A DNA stretch of 64,000 nt from assembly GCF_002982075.1 (NCBI RefSeq), contig NZ_PUEJ01000004.1:558001-622000 (forward strand). Direction: 5' to 3'. The position numbers were made by a program, and so were the translations under genes. The notes below the pieces were generated by a model, which made no database searches, was not told the origin of the DNA, and saw only the letters and a program-made list of their open reading frames with translations. This DNA is from Labrys okinawensis. GTDB lineage: Bacteria > Pseudomonadota > Alphaproteobacteria > Rhizobiales > Labraceae. Below are positions 46,335-55,724 of the stretch, in pieces. The stretch's first letter is position 1, and each line of letters starts with the position of its first letter.

Positions 46335-47590
46335 GCGTCGAAGTTACCCACCTCCCCTCGGGCCTGACCGTCGTCACCGACGCGATGAGCCATCTCGAGA
46401 CCGCTTCGCTCGGTGTCTTCGCCGGCGCCGGCGCCCGCTCGGAAGGCGAGAAGGAGCATGGCCTCGCCCATCTCCTCGAGCATATGGCATTCAAGGGCAC
46501 GCGAACCCGTGACGCCAAGCGCATCGCCGAGGAGATCGAAAGCGCAGGCGGTGAACTCAATGCCGCGACATCGGGCGAGCAGACCGCCTACTACGCCCGT
46601 GTGCTGAAGGAAGATGTCGGCCTCGGCTTCGACATCCTGGCCGATATCCTCACCCAATCCGTCTTCGATTCCGACGAGCTGGCGCGGGAGAAGAACGTCA
46701 TCCTGCAGGAGATCAGCGCCGTCGAGGATACGCCGGACGACCTGGTCTTCGACATGTTCAACCAGGCCGCATTTCCGCACCAGCCCCTCGGCCGCCCCAT
46801 CCTCGGCACGCCCGAGACGGTGATGTCGTTCGACCGCCAGGCGATCCAGGCCTATCTCGACACCCATTACCGGGCCGGCCGCATGGTGGTCGCCGCAGCA
46901 GGGGCCGTCGATCATGATCGCGTCGTCGAGGAGGCGGGCCGCCTGTTCGCCCACCTGCCCGAGGGCAGCGGCCCGGAGCCCGCTTCGGCGATCTATCGCG
47001 GCGGCGAGGACGTGATGGAAACCGATCACGAGCAGGCCAATGTGCTGATCGGCTTTGGCGGCCGTTCCTACAAGGATGACCTGAGCCCGGCTCTCGGCAT
47101 CTTCACCAATCTGGTCGGCGGCGGCATGTCCTCGCGCCTGTTCCAGGAGGTGCGCGAGAAAAGAGGCCTGTGCTATCAGGTCTATGCCTTTCAGTGGGGT
47201 TATGCGGATACCGGCATCTTCGGCATATCGGCCGGCGCCGGCGCCGAAGACCTCGAAGATCTCGTGCCGGTGATCCTGGATACCGTGGCTGCCGCTGCCT
47301 CGGCTCCGACCGAAGCCGAAATCGCCCGTGCCAAGGCGCAGATGAAGGCGGGCCTTCTGATGGCGCTCGAATCCTCGGCCATGCGCGCCGAGCAGATGGC
47401 GCGCCACATGCTGATCTGGGGCCGGCCCCTGCCGCCGGCGGAATTGATCGCCAAGATCGACGCGGTCACCGCCGACGACGTGCGCAAGGCCGGCGAGGCC
47501 GTGCTGGCCTCGCCGCCGACCCTGGCGGCGCTCGGCCCTGTCAGGACATTGCCCCGCCTCGACAAGATCCGCAGCCATCTGGCGGCATGA
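46331..47590 (+). CDS. M16-family zinc peptidase (mitochondrial processing peptidase-like)
   Basis: A 419-residue pitrilysin-clan peptidase. The inverted zinc motif HLLEH is in LAHLLEHMAFKGT near residue 50; the distal glutamate lies in LAREKNVILQEIS near 125, and the C-terminal half has the glycine-rich loop NLVGGGMSSRLFQEVREKRG. It is the usual single-gene MPP-like protein downstream of thrC in Rhizobiales. Its bacterial substrate is not known. Confidence 0.88.
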   Translation: MSVEVTHLPSGLTVVTDAMSHLETASLGVFAGAGARSEGEKEHGLAHLLEHMAFKGTRTRDAKRIAEEIESAGGELNAATSGEQTAYYARVLKEDVGLGFDILADILTQSVFDSDELAREKNVILQEISAVEDTPDDLVFDMFNQAAFPHQPLGRPILGTPETVMSFDRQAIQAYLDTHYRAGRMVVAAAGAVDHDRVVEEAGRLFAHLPEGSGPEPASAIYRGGEDVMETDHEQANVLIGFGGRSYKDDLSPALGIFTNLVGGGMSSRLFQEVREKRGLCYQVYAFQWGYADTGIFGISAGAGAEDLEDLVPVILDTVAAAASAPTEAEIARAKAQMKAGLLMALESSAMRAEQMARHMLIWGRPLPPAELIAKIDAVTADDVRKAGEAVLASPPTLAALGPVRTLPRLDKIRSHLAA

Positions 47591-47597
47591 GGCGTGC

Positions 47598-48185
47598 ATG
47601 TCCTTCCTGCGGCCCTTCTCCTTCGCCGACGTCATACCGCCGGTCCGTGGCGAGAAGGTCGAGTTGCGGGCCCCGGAAATGCGCGATTTCGAGGCCTGGG
47701 CCGCCTTGCGGGGCGCAAGCCGGGAATTCCTGCGCCCGTGGGAGCCGACCTGGCCGCCCAACGACCTGACCCGCCCGGCCTTTCGGGCGCGGATCAAGCG
47801 CTATGGTCAGGATGCGAGGGCGGACGCCGCCTACCCCTTCTTCATCTTCCGCTCCGATGACGGCGCGCTGGTCGGCGGCCTCACCCTCGGCCAGATCCGC
47901 CGCGGCGTGGCGCAGACCGGCTCGCTCGGCTATTGGATGGGCCAGGCCCATGCCGGCCAGGGCCTGATGAGCGACGCCGTGCGCGCATTGCTGCCCTATG
48001 CCTTCGGCACGCTGCGCCTGCGCCGGGTGGAAGCCGCCTGCCTGCCGGAGAACGGCCCCTCGATCCGTCTCCTGGAGCGCGTCGGCTTCATCCGCGAGGG
48101 CTATGCCCGCTCCTATCTGTGCATCGCCGGCGCCTGGCGCGACCATCTGCTCTACGCCATCCTGTCGAGCGACGAGATCCGCTGA
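47598..48185 (+). CDS. GNAT-family N-acetyltransferase (RimJ type)
   Basis: A 195-residue acetyltransferase. It has GEKVELRAPEMRDFEAWAAL, GGLTLGQIRRGVAQTGSLGY, and acetyl-CoA binding residues around AHAGQGLMSDAVRALLP, then ENGPSIRLLERVGFIREGYA. RimJ-type enzymes acetylate ribosomal protein or other N-termini. It follows the peptidase by 7 bp and is probably co-transcribed, as is usual for this gene order. Confidence 0.85.
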   Translation: MSFLRPFSFADVIPPVRGEKVELRAPEMRDFEAWAALRGASREFLRPWEPTWPPNDLTRPAFRARIKRYGQDARADAAYPFFIFRSDDGALVGGLTLGQIRRGVAQTGSLGYWMGQAHAGQGLMSDAVRALLPYAFGTLRLRRVEAACLPENGPSIRLLERVGFIREGYARSYLCIAGAWRDHLLYAILSSDEIR

Positions 48186-48239
48186 GGCCTTCCGGGGACC
48201 GGATCGCAACTTCACGGCCATCACCACGCGGAGGGCATC

Positions 48240-48632
48240 ATGACCGGCGCATCGCAGACCGTCATCACCCGGGCGGAAGAGCGGCCGCGGGAGGCCTGGG
48301 ACGATCCTGCCAAGGGGAGCGTGGCCTGGCACACGCTGTTCAGCGCGGACATCACGCCCACGGACAGCCTCAGCGCGGGGATCGCCATCCTGCCGCCCGG
48401 CGGCACCAACCCGCCGCACCGCCACGCCGAAGCGGAGCTCTATTTCATCCTGGAAGGCAACGGCGTGCTCACGGTCGACGGCCTGGAGAGCCCCGTCGGC
48501 AAGGGAGCGGCGATCTTCATTCCCGGCCAGGCCTGGCACTCGCTGCGCAACGAAGGCGATGCCGAGCTCCGACTCTTCTATGTCTTCCCGACAGGCCGCT
48601 TTTCAGACGTGATCTACGAATTTTCCGATTGA
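48240..48632 (+). CDS. cupin-domain protein
   Basis: A 130-residue single cupin with metal-binding motif 1 as PPHRHAEAELYFILEGNG and motif 2 as GAAIFIPGQAWHSLRN. Function unknown; it could bind a metal through His/His/Glu/His. It ends the unit and is followed by a bidirectional terminator. Confidence 0.75.
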   Translation: MTGASQTVITRAEERPREAWDDPAKGSVAWHTLFSADITPTDSLSAGIAILPPGGTNPPHRHAEAELYFILEGNGVLTVDGLESPVGKGAAIFIPGQAWHSLRNEGDAELRLFYVFPTGRFSDVIYEFSD

Positions 48633-48666
48633 GGCCGGACATCGCGACACGAAGTCCGCACCCAGA

Positions 48667-48696
48667 AAAATGGCCCGGTTTCCCGGGCCATTTCAT
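48667..48696. terminator. bidirectional terminator between cupin and galU
   Basis: Perfect stem ATGGCCCGG-TTTC-CCGGGCCAT (48670-48691), with AAAA on the left and TTTCATT on the right, so it can stop both the rightward cupin transcript and the leftward galU transcript. Confidence 0.82.
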
Positions 48697-48707
48697 TCAG
48701 AACCTCA

Positions 48708-49583
48708 TCAGCCCAGCAGGGTCTTCAGCGCGGCCCTCAGCTCGTCGCCAAGGCCCTCGCGCTCGAGCGCATAGGCGATATTGGCGGTGAGGAAGCCGAT
48801 CTTCATGCCGGTGTCGTAGATGCGGCCCTTGAAGATCGAACCGTAGAATTTCTGACCCTGGGCGAGCTTGAGCATGGAATCGGTAAGCTGGATCTCGCCG
48901 CCCGCGCCGCGCTCCTGCTTTTCCAGGAGATCGAAGATCTCGGGCTGCAGGATGTAGCGGCCGGAGACCGCCAGGTTGGAAGGCGCGGTGCCCTTCTTGG
49001 GCTTTTCCACCATCTGGGTGATCTCGAAAGCATTGCCGCCGACGCTCTCGCCCTTGCCGACGATGCCATATTGATGCGTCTGGTCCTCCGGCGCCTCGAA
49101 CACGGCGATGTGGTTGCCGCCGACCTTGTCATAGGCCTCCACCATCTCCGCCAGGCATCCCTTGCCCTTGCCGTGATGCAGCATGTCGGGCAGCAGCAGC
49201 GCGAAAGGCTCGCGCCCGACGATCTCGCGCGCGCACCAGACGGCATGGCCGAGGCCGAGCGGGGCCTGCTGGCGCGTGAAGCTGGTCTGCCCGGCGGCCG
49301 GCAGGGCGCGCTGCAGTTCCTCATAGGCCTCCATCTTGCCGCGCTCCTTGAGCGTGGCGTCGAGTTCGAAGGCGATGTCGAAATGATCCTCGATCACTCC
49401 CTTGTTGCGGCCGGTCACGAAAATGAAGTGCTCGATGCCGGCTTCGCGGGCTTCATCCACCACATGCTGGATGACGGGTTTGTCCACCACGGTGAGCATC
49501 TCCTTGGGCACCGACTTCGTGGCAGGCAGAAAACGCGTGCCGAGGCCGGCGACGGGAAATACAGCTTTGCGAATGCGCGTCAT
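48708..49583 (-). CDS. galU: UTP-glucose-1-phosphate uridylyltransferase
   Basis: A 291-residue nucleotidyltransferase. It shows the nucleotide loop [35 protein letters not shown] and [19 protein letters not shown]. GalU makes UDP-glucose for surface polysaccharides and glycolipids. It is a single gene with a terminator just past its stop. Confidence 0.93.
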   Translation of the reverse strand: MTRIRKAVFPVAGLGTRFLPATKSVPKEMLTVVDKPVIQHVVDEAREAGIEHFIFVTGRNKGVIEDHFDIAFELDATLKERGKMEAYEELQRALPAAGQTSFTRQQAPLGLGHAVWCAREIVGREPFALLLPDMLHHGKGKGCLAEMVEAYDKVGGNHIAVFEAPEDQTHQYGIVGKGESVGGNAFEITQMVEKPKKGTAPSNLAVSGRYILQPEIFDLLEKQERGAGGEIQLTDSMLKLAQGQKFYGSIFKGRIYDTGMKIGFLTANIAYALEREGLGDELRAALKTLLG

Positions 49584-49974
49584 TGGAAACCTTTGATACG
49601 TGCCCTTGGGGAAGGTTGGTTGTTCTTATTGCCCCCTCGGATGAAGGAACGGTTTATAAGACCCTACTCAGACTCGGGCCTTGCAGCAATCTCGCCCTTG
49701 CCTGCCTCAAGCGTCAAAAATGAGGTGGATCCGAAATCACCAACAACTTCCCACCGATTTCTGCCCGCCGCAGCCGGAGCGATGGGAGGCAAGAGGCCGG
49801 CCTCCATCATCCCCTCTGATTCCGCCAACAGGAATCCGATCGGCGCAGCTTGCCCAATTTCGCATTGCTGGCTACTGCTTCTCGACACAATTGAGTGGCA
49901 GGTGGGCAGGCCCTTCGAAGTGAGATGAACCAGGGTGAGGCGCGAGGGGCGCCGGGCGCCTGGCTGGAGATCGT
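49584..49974. other. 391-bp spacer between galU and the GGDEF/EAL gene
   Basis: The spacer lies between divergent genes and should contain both promoters, but no clear -10/-35 pair, riboswitch, tRNA or convincing ORF was recognised. A GC-rich hairpin (GGCGC...GCGCC) lies around 49943-49961, near the start of the signalling gene. Confidence 0.3.
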
Positions 49975-52860
49975 ATGTTGCAGTTCATTCGCGTCGTCGC
50001 AGCCTCTGTAGTCATGATGCTCGTCATGGCGATGGTCGGCGGCGTTGCGCATGCCCTGGAACCGGTGGACGTCAACGGCGAGGTCGATGCCATCGATCTG
50101 CTGCCCGCCGTCGAAAGCTATTCCAGCCAGGGTGACCGCATCCAGATCCAGACCGCTCCCGGCGCCGACGGCATCGTGCGCCGTATCGAGGTGCGCTCGA
50201 AACAGCCGGGCGCCAATCCGCATTGGATCGTGTTCGCCCTCGCCAACACCACGGACGAGCAGATCGACCGCATCGTGGTGGCGCCGCATTTCCGCCTGGT
50301 CGGCTCGGGCCTGGTCTGGCCGGATCTCGGCGCCTCGCGCATCGCGGAAATCACGCCCAGCCAGGGTTTCCAGCCCGAACGGCAGGAGGATGACGACGCC
50401 GATGTCTTCCGCGTGACGCTCGATCCGGGCTCGCGCGTGACCTTCGTGGCCGAATTGCGCACCTCCAAGCTGCCCCAGCTCTTCCTGTGGGACCCCGACG
50501 CCTACAAGGACAAGGTCAACTCGCTCACCCTCTACAAGGGCATCGTGCTCGGCATCGCCGGTCTGCTCGCCCTGTTCCTCACCATCGCCTTCGTGGTGAA
50601 GGGCACCGCGATGTTTCCCGCGGCCGCAGCGCTGGCCTGGGCGGTGCTGGCCTATCTGGCCATCGATTTCGGTTTCCTGCACAAATTCCTCGCCATTCCG
50701 CCGGATGGAGACAGGGTGTGGCGCGCGGGTGCCGAGGCTGTCTTCTCGGCCACGCTCCTCGTTTTCCTGTTCGCCTATCTCAATCTCAACCGCTGGCATG
50801 TGCGCTACTCCGTGGTCTCGGCGCTCTGGCTCACCGCCCTCGCCGCCCTCGTCGGCCTGGCGGTGATCAACGCCCCCGTCGCCGCCGGCGTCGCCCGCAT
50901 CTCCATCGCCACCCTGGCCGTCGTCGGTCTCCTGATCATCCTGCTGCTGGCCTTCTACGGCTATGACCGGGCCGTGATGCTGATACCCACCTGGACGCTG
51001 CTGCTCGGCTGGGTGGCGGCGGCGGGATTGACCATCATGGGCCATCTCACCAACGACCTGGTGCAGCCGGCCCTCACCGGCGGCCTGGTGCTGGTGGTGA
51101 TGCTGATCGGCTTCACGGTGATGCAGCATGCCTTTGCCGGCAGCGCCTTCGCGCCCGGCCTGATGACCGATACCGAACGCAAGGCCCTCGCCCTCACCGG
51201 CTCGGGCGATGTGGTCTGGGACTGGGACGTGCCGGCCGATCGCATCTATGTCAGCCCGGAGGCGGACCAGTTGCTCGGCGTCGCCCCGGGTGCGCTCGAC
51301 GGGCCTGCCGCCGACTGGCTCGAACTCGTGCATATCTTCGACCGCGACCGCTTCCGCACCGCACTCGACGCGGTGATCGACCAGCGCCGCGGCCGTGTCA
51401 GCCTGGATTTCCGCATTCGGGCCGCCGACGGCCACTATATGTGGCTCAACCTCAAGGCCCGGCCGGTGGTCGGTTCCGACGGCGAGGTGGTGCGCTGCGT
51501 GGGCACCGTCTCCGATGTCACCGAGCAGAAGACGGCCGAGGAGCGCCTGCTGCACGATGCCGTCAGGGACAATCTGACCGGCCTGCCCAACCGCGAGCTC
51601 TTCACCGACCGGCTGGAAGCGGCATTGATCCAGGCCAAGCAGGACGGCACCACCAAGCCGACCGTGCTGATCCTCGACCTCGACCGCTACAAGCAGGTCA
51701 ATGATGCCGTCGGCCATTCCGTCGGTGATTCGATCCTGCTGACGGTGTCACGCCGTCTTTCGCGCCTCATGAAGCCCCGCGACAGTGTCTGCCGCATCTT
51801 CGGCGATCAGTTCGGCGTGCTTCTGCTGTCGGAACCCGATCCGGAGCGGATATCGGCCTTCGCCGAGTCGATTCGCCGCTCGCTGCGCGCGCCCATCGCC
51901 GTGGCCGACCGCGAGATCTTCCTCACCGCCTCGATCGGCGTGGCGATGTATGATCCCCAGGCTCCGGTCAAGGCGGACGAACTGATCAAGGACGCCGAGA
52001 TCGCCATGTACAACGCCAAGAAGATCGGCGGCGATCGCATCGAGATCTTCCGGGCGGCCATGCGGGTCGAGCGGCCGGATCGTTCCTCCCTGGAAGCCGA
52101 TCTGAGACGGGCGATCGAACGCGACGAGCTCAAGGTCTTGTTCCAGCCGGTGGTGCGCCTGCAGGATCGCACCATTGCCGGCTTCGAGGCGATCGTGCGC
52201 TGGGAGCATCCCAAGCTCGGCCGCCTGCCGCCAGGCGAGTTCAACGCCATGGCCGAGGAGACGGGGCTGATCGTCGATGTCGGCCTGTTCGTGCTCGACC
52301 GCACCGCCCGCCAGCTCTCGATCTGGCAGCGCCTCGTCGAGGTCGAGCCGCCCTTGTTCGGCATGGTCAACATCTCCAGCCGGCAATTGCTGCGGCAGGA
52401 CCTCGTGCAGGACATCAAGGCGGTGATGGCCCGGGCGGGCATCGAGCGCGGCTCGCTCAAGCTCGAGGTCTCCGAGAGCCTGGTGATGGAAAATCCCGAA
52501 TATGCCGCACAGATCCTGGCCCAGCTCAGCGATCTCGGCGTGGGCCTCGCCATGGACGGCTTCGGCACCGGCTATTCCAGCCTGTCCTATCTCCAGCGCT
52601 TCCCCTTCGACATGCTCAAGATCGATCCGAGCTTCGTCAAGGAAGGCGACCGCGGCCGGCCGGTGATCCTGCGCTCGATCATCGCGATGGCTGGCGATCT
52701 CGGCATGGAGATCATCGCCGATGGCGCCGAGGCCGACAGCGATGCCGAAGAGCTGGGCGAGCTCGGCTGCCAGTTCGCCCAGGGCGAGGCCTTCGGCGAT
52801 CCCGTGACGGCGGAGGAGGCCCGCAGGCTGATCGCCGGGCCGGTGCGGCTGAGGGCGTAG
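49975..52860 (+). CDS. membrane PAS-GGDEF-EAL protein with degenerate catalytic motifs
   Basis: A 961-residue protein: signal peptide (to AHA-L, about residue 26), periplasmic domain (27-180), about seven membrane helices (185-400), PAS/PAC (410-525), GGDEF (545-690) and EAL (705-955). The GGDEF motif reads F609-GDQF, losing the catalytic Glu. In the EAL domain E738-AI keeps the Glu, but the DDFGTG loop reads D861-GFGTG, losing a metal aspartate, and AEGVE reads A915-DGAE. Both cyclase and phosphodiesterase activity are therefore doubtful; it may sense c-di-GMP or act as scaffold. The periplasmic/7TM part resembles 7TMR-DISM sensors. The gene stands alone. Confidence 0.88.
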   Translation: MLQFIRVVAASVVMMLVMAMVGGVAHALEPVDVNGEVDAIDLLPAVESYSSQGDRIQIQTAPGADGIVRRIEVRSKQPGANPHWIVFALANTTDEQIDRIVVAPHFRLVGSGLVWPDLGASRIAEITPSQGFQPERQEDDDADVFRVTLDPGSRVTFVAELRTSKLPQLFLWDPDAYKDKVNSLTLYKGIVLGIAGLLALFLTIAFVVKGTAMFPAAAALAWAVLAYLAIDFGFLHKFLAIPPDGDRVWRAGAEAVFSATLLVFLFAYLNLNRWHVRYSVVSALWLTALAALVGLAVINAPVAAGVARISIATLAVVGLLIILLLAFYGYDRAVMLIPTWTLLLGWVAAAGLTIMGHLTNDLVQPALTGGLVLVVMLIGFTVMQHAFAGSAFAPGLMTDTERKALALTGSGDVVWDWDVPADRIYVSPEADQLLGVAPGALDGPAADWLELVHIFDRDRFRTALDAVIDQRRGRVSLDFRIRAADGHYMWLNLKARPVVGSDGEVVRCVGTVSDVTEQKTAEERLLHDAVRDNLTGLPNRELFTDRLEAALIQAKQDGTTKPTVLILDLDRYKQVNDAVGHSVGDSILLTVSRRLSRLMKPRDSVCRIFGDQFGVLLLSEPDPERISAFAESIRRSLRAPIAVADREIFLTASIGVAMYDPQAPVKADELIKDAEIAMYNAKKIGGDRIEIFRAAMRVERPDRSSLEADLRRAIERDELKVLFQPVVRLQDRTIAGFEAIVRWEHPKLGRLPPGEFNAMAEETGLIVDVGLFVLDRTARQLSIWQRLVEVEPPLFGMVNISSRQLLRQDLVQDIKAVMARAGIERGSLKLEVSESLVMENPEYAAQILAQLSDLGVGLAMDGFGTGYSSLSYLQRFPFDMLKIDPSFVKEGDRGRPVILRSIIAMAGDLGMEIIADGAEADSDAEELGELGCQFAQGEAFGDPVTAEEARRLIAGPVRLRA

Positions 52861-52863
52861 CCC

Positions 52864-52890
52864 GGGACCGCCGGCTTTCAGCCGGCTCTT
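52864..52890. repeat. left arm of a palindromic repeat interrupted by IS630
   Basis: A 27-nt arm that is the perfect reverse complement of 53969-53995, containing the small hairpin GCCGGCT-TTC-AGCCGGC. Removing the IS and one TA gives a normal element with a 25-bp loop, like those at 4253 and 18485. Confidence 0.8.
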
Positions 52891-52912
52891 CCCATCCTAG
52901 AGCATTATGAAA

Positions 52913-53419
52913 TTAGGTTCGATCATATCCTGCGTTAGCGAAGAAATTCGCGCATTCGCAGGGTTTGGTCTGCTGCAAGATGTGCTGGATGGCGTGCGTG
53001 AGCTCATCGAGAGAACGAGCGGCGGCTTGGCGCAGCCAGTGTTTGAGTTTGGCGAAGAACTGCTCGATTGGGTTCAAATCGGGGGAGTATTTGGGCAGAA
53101 ATAGCAGCTTTGCTCCTGCCTCTCGGATGGCTTGGCGTACCTGCTTTCCCTTGTGGGAGCCAAGATTGTCCATGACGACGATGTCGCCCGGCTTCAAGGT
53201 TGGAACCAGTTGGGTTTCCACATAGGTGCGGAAACTCTCGCCGTTGATCGGACCATCCAGGACCCAGGGTGCTTCCACCCGATCATGGCGCAGAGCGGCA
53301 ATGAAGGTCTGGGTCTTCCAATGGCCATGGGGAACGACGGCCTCGAGCCGCTCACCGCATTTGCTCCAGCCGCGGAGCGGGGCCATGTTGGTCTTGGTCC
53401 AAGTTTCGTCGATGAACAC
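52913..53419 (-). CDS. IS630 transposase, second frame (DDE domain)
   Basis: The catalytic half of the transposase, from the first Met at 53419; the open frame extends upstream to the shift site at about 53515. The DDE triad is visible: Asp in FIDETW, Asp in [11 protein letters not shown], and Glu in [19 protein letters not shown]. It is expected to be made as a fusion with the first frame by ribosomal frameshifting, not from its own start. Confidence 0.85.
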   Translation of the reverse strand: MFIDETWTKTNMAPLRGWSKCGERLEAVVPHGHWKTQTFIAALRHDRVEAPWVLDGPINGESFRTYVETQLVPTLKPGDIVVMDNLGSHKGKQVRQAIREAGAKLLFLPKYSPDLNPIEQFFAKLKHWLRQAAARSLDELTHAIQHILQQTKPCECANFFANAGYDRT

Positions 53420-53436
53420 AAGCCGCTCGGGGGTGA

Positions 53437-53862
53437 TCAGGGGACGGTATTTGATCCATTGCTGCCGGCGCCGGGCGACGTCGGGCCGGCTGCGCTCGCT
53501 GGCGACCAGCGTCCTTTTTTAAAACTCAGCTTCTGCTCGTGCAGGAAATTCCACACACTGTGATGGTCGACCTTGAGCCCGCGCTCGGCCAATTCCTTGA
53601 TCAACTTGGCGATCGTGAAGGCACTTCCGTCTCGGCAGCGCCCAACCAGCCAGTCATGATGCTCACCGCTGATCGCGCGCGGCTTATGGCCCCCCATCTT
53701 CCCCGGCGCCACACTGCCGTTTGCCTTGTCCCGCTGCAGCCAAAGCACCGCCGTCGAAACCGCTATGCCAAAACGCAACGCCGCCTGGTTGCGCGAAAAC
53801 CCTTCTTCCTTGACCGCTCGAACAACCCGCTCACGAAGGTCCATCGAATAAGGAACTGCCAT
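53437..53862 (-). CDS. IS630 transposase, first frame (helix-turn-helix part)
   Basis: A 141-residue frame with the paired/HTH DNA-binding part of IS630 transposases: [37 protein letters not shown], then [19 protein letters not shown]. At TTTTAAAAAAGGAC (minus strand, 53511-53524) a -1 slip joins it to the DDE frame, restoring [14 protein letters not shown] and then FIDETW; residues after that point in this frame are probably not native. Confidence 0.85.
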   Translation of the reverse strand: MAVPYSMDLRERVVRAVKEEGFSRNQAALRFGIAVSTAVLWLQRDKANGSVAPGKMGGHKPRAISGEHHDWLVGRCRDGSAFTIAKLIKELAERGLKVDHHSVWNFLHEQKLSFKKGRWSPASAAGPTSPGAGSNGSNTVP

Positions 53863-53968
53863 TCGCTGCGGCCTCCTCCGCCGCAGCTATCTTGAATCAC
53901 TTCTCAATCGATTTGGGAATCCAACGATTCAACCAAAAATCACCCTGCTCTAAATTCGTAGCGGTTCC

Positions 53969-53995
53969 AAGAGCCGGCTGAAAGCCGGCGGTCCC
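53969..53995. repeat. right arm of the palindromic repeat interrupted by IS630
   Basis: The reverse complement of 52864-52890, 27 of 27 bases. It ends 5 bp before the stop of the YqgE gene. Confidence 0.8.
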
Positions 53996-54000
53996 AGGGA

Positions 54001-54618
54001 TTACGCGTGGCCGGCATCCCGCGAGAACAGGCCGGGCTCGATGCCGAGCTTGCGCAGGGCCCGGGTATATTTGGTGTCGACCTGGTCGTCGAACAGCAGC
54101 CCCGGATCGGCATCGCAATGCAGCCAGCCATTGGCCTGGATCTCGCGTTCCAGCTGCCCGGCGCCCCAGCCGGCATAACCCAGCGCCAGCAAGGCCTGTT
54201 CCGGCCCCTCCCCGATGGCGATGCTGCGCAGAATGTCGAGCGTCGCCGTCAGGCAGATATTGTCCTCGATCGGCATGGTCGAATTGTCGATGAAGACGTC
54301 ATTGGTATGGAGCACGAATCCCCGGCCGGATTCGACCGGGCCACCATTGACGATGCGGATCGGCGCGCCCCTCGGTTGACGCATGTCCGAAACCCCGTCG
54401 ATGACGCCCAATTGCTTCAGCAGATCGGGAAAGCGGATGTTCTTGGCCGGCTGGTTGACCACGATGCCCATGGCACCATCGGACGAATGCGCACAGATAT
54501 AGATCACCGTGCGCGCGAAGCGCTCATCCTGCATGGACGGCGTAGCCACGAGCATCTTGCCGTCGAGAAATCCGCCGGATGAATCGCTGCCGAATGGAAT
54601 ATACCCTGTCATGGACAT
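54001..54618 (-). CDS. YqgE/AlgH family protein
   Basis: A 205-residue protein with the DUF179 pattern: [38 protein letters not shown], then [16 protein letters not shown] and [18 protein letters not shown]. Family members are widespread and of unclear function. It is divergent from the DsbD-alpha-like gene. ATGs at 54618 and 54612 are both possible. Confidence 0.88.
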   Translation of the reverse strand: MSMTGYIPFGSDSSGGFLDGKMLVATPSMQDERFARTVIYICAHSSDGAMGIVVNQPAKNIRFPDLLKQLGVIDGVSDMRQPRGAPIRIVNGGPVESGRGFVLHTNDVFIDNSTMPIEDNICLTATLDILRSIAIGEGPEQALLALGYAGWGAGQLEREIQANGWLHCDADPGLLFDDQVDTKYTRALRKLGIEPGLFSRDAGHA

Positions 54619-54785
54619 GATGGTGCCGCATCGTATCGGCTTTGTTAAGGCATAAATTTGGCCAACCTTGGCGAAGTGCCCGTGGCAGGCTTCACAAGAG
54701 TGTCACGCCTTCGTGCATGGCGCTATTGGCCATTCGCAGTTATCCGTCTGCCGACAATCTCTGTTTGGACCCGCAAGCGACCCGA

Positions 54786-55628
54786 ATGCTCAACCGTCTA
54801 ACCCTTCTCGTGCTCGCCTGGTTTCTCGCCTGCTGCGCCCTGCCGGCCCAGGCCGGCTCGTCGGATCCAAGCCAGTCGGATCCAAGCCAGTCGGATCCAC
54901 ACGCCGCCATCCAGCTGCTTCCCGGCCAGGCGCATCCCGAGGGACTGGCCGGCCTGGCGATTCAGCTCGCGCCGGGCTGGAAGACCTATTGGCGCAATCC
55001 GGGCGATGCCGGCATTCCCCCGACCTTCGATTGGTCCAGGTCGGAGAACCTGCGCGAGGTGACGGTGCTCTGGCCGGCGCCGAGCCGCTACGATCAGGAA
55101 GGCGCGTCATCGGCCGTCTATCACGATGAAGTCGTGCTGCCCCTCAGGATCAGCGCGATCGATCCGTCCAAGCCGGTCAGGCTGGCCCTCGGCCTCGACT
55201 ACGCCGCCTGCAAGACGATCTGCGTGCCGGCCAAGGGCAGTGCCGACGTCATCCTCTCGCCGGGCACACAAAAAGGGGAAGGCAGCGCCGAGATCGAGCA
55301 AGCCATGAAGAAGGTACCGGTATCGCGTGAGATCGGCGCCACTGAAACCCTCGCCATCAAGCAGGTCCGCCTGGATACCGCAACCAATCCGGCCCGCCTG
55401 ACCATCGATGTCAGCGCCCCCTCCGCCTCGGCCCTGTTCGTGGAGGGGCCGATGAAATGGTACCTGCCGATGCCGGAACCGGCCGACAAGGCGGACAAGG
55501 CCAATCCCCAGCGCTTCGTGCTGCCGCTCGAAGGCCTGCCCAAGGGTGCGACCCTCGCCGGAAACGAGCTGCGCTTCACGCTCTCGACTGGCGAGGCCGG
55601 CGTCGAAAGCCTATATCGGTTGCCGTAG
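54786..55628 (+). CDS. secreted DsbD-alpha-like protein
   Basis: A 280-residue protein with a signal peptide (to PAQA-G, about residue 23) and a periplasmic domain like the N-terminal part of DsbD/ScsB (LAPGWKTYWRNPGDAGIPP, VLPLRISAIDPSKP, LDYAACKTICVPAKG). The Cys pair ACKTIC could take part in disulfide exchange. No membrane DsbD core or thioredoxin domain is present. Near residue 25 a 15-bp tandem repeat gives SDPSQ twice and a partial third. The ATG at 54786 is chosen by the signal peptide. A peroxiredoxin gene follows. Confidence 0.8.
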   Translation: MLNRLTLLVLAWFLACCALPAQAGSSDPSQSDPSQSDPHAAIQLLPGQAHPEGLAGLAIQLAPGWKTYWRNPGDAGIPPTFDWSRSENLREVTVLWPAPSRYDQEGASSAVYHDEVVLPLRISAIDPSKPVRLALGLDYAACKTICVPAKGSADVILSPGTQKGEGSAEIEQAMKKVPVSREIGATETLAIKQVRLDTATNPARLTIDVSAPSASALFVEGPMKWYLPMPEPADKADKANPQRFVLPLEGLPKGATLAGNELRFTLSTGEAGVESLYRLP

Positions 55629-55724
55629 ACTCTCGTCATGGCAGCGATCCGGCCATCCCGACCGCGCAGAGGCGCCCGGGATGACAGGGCAGCCTTCGCC
55701 ATGGCGTCACCAAAGGAGATAGCA

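Larger units (their letters stand above)
52898..53952 (-). mobile_element. IS630-family insertion sequence, about 1.05 kb
   Basis: The element spans 52900-53950, flanked by TA on both sides (52898-52899 and 53951-53952), the standard IS630/Tc1 target duplication. The imperfect terminal repeats begin GAGCATTATGAAATTAGG on the left and GAGCAGGGTGATTTTTGG on the right (complement). It encodes a two-frame transposase on the minus strand. It sits inside the loop of a palindromic repeat. Intact frames and ends suggest a recent insertion. Confidence 0.88.

Noticed and set aside
49807..51717. 636-codon open frame on the minus strand
   Set aside because: Antisense to the GGDEF/EAL gene, with the His/Gln/Gly-rich look of shadow frames.
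54855..54900. Short tandem repeat as a possible CRISPR or VNTR array
   Set aside because: Only about two and a half copies of a 15-bp unit inside a coding region, without spacers.
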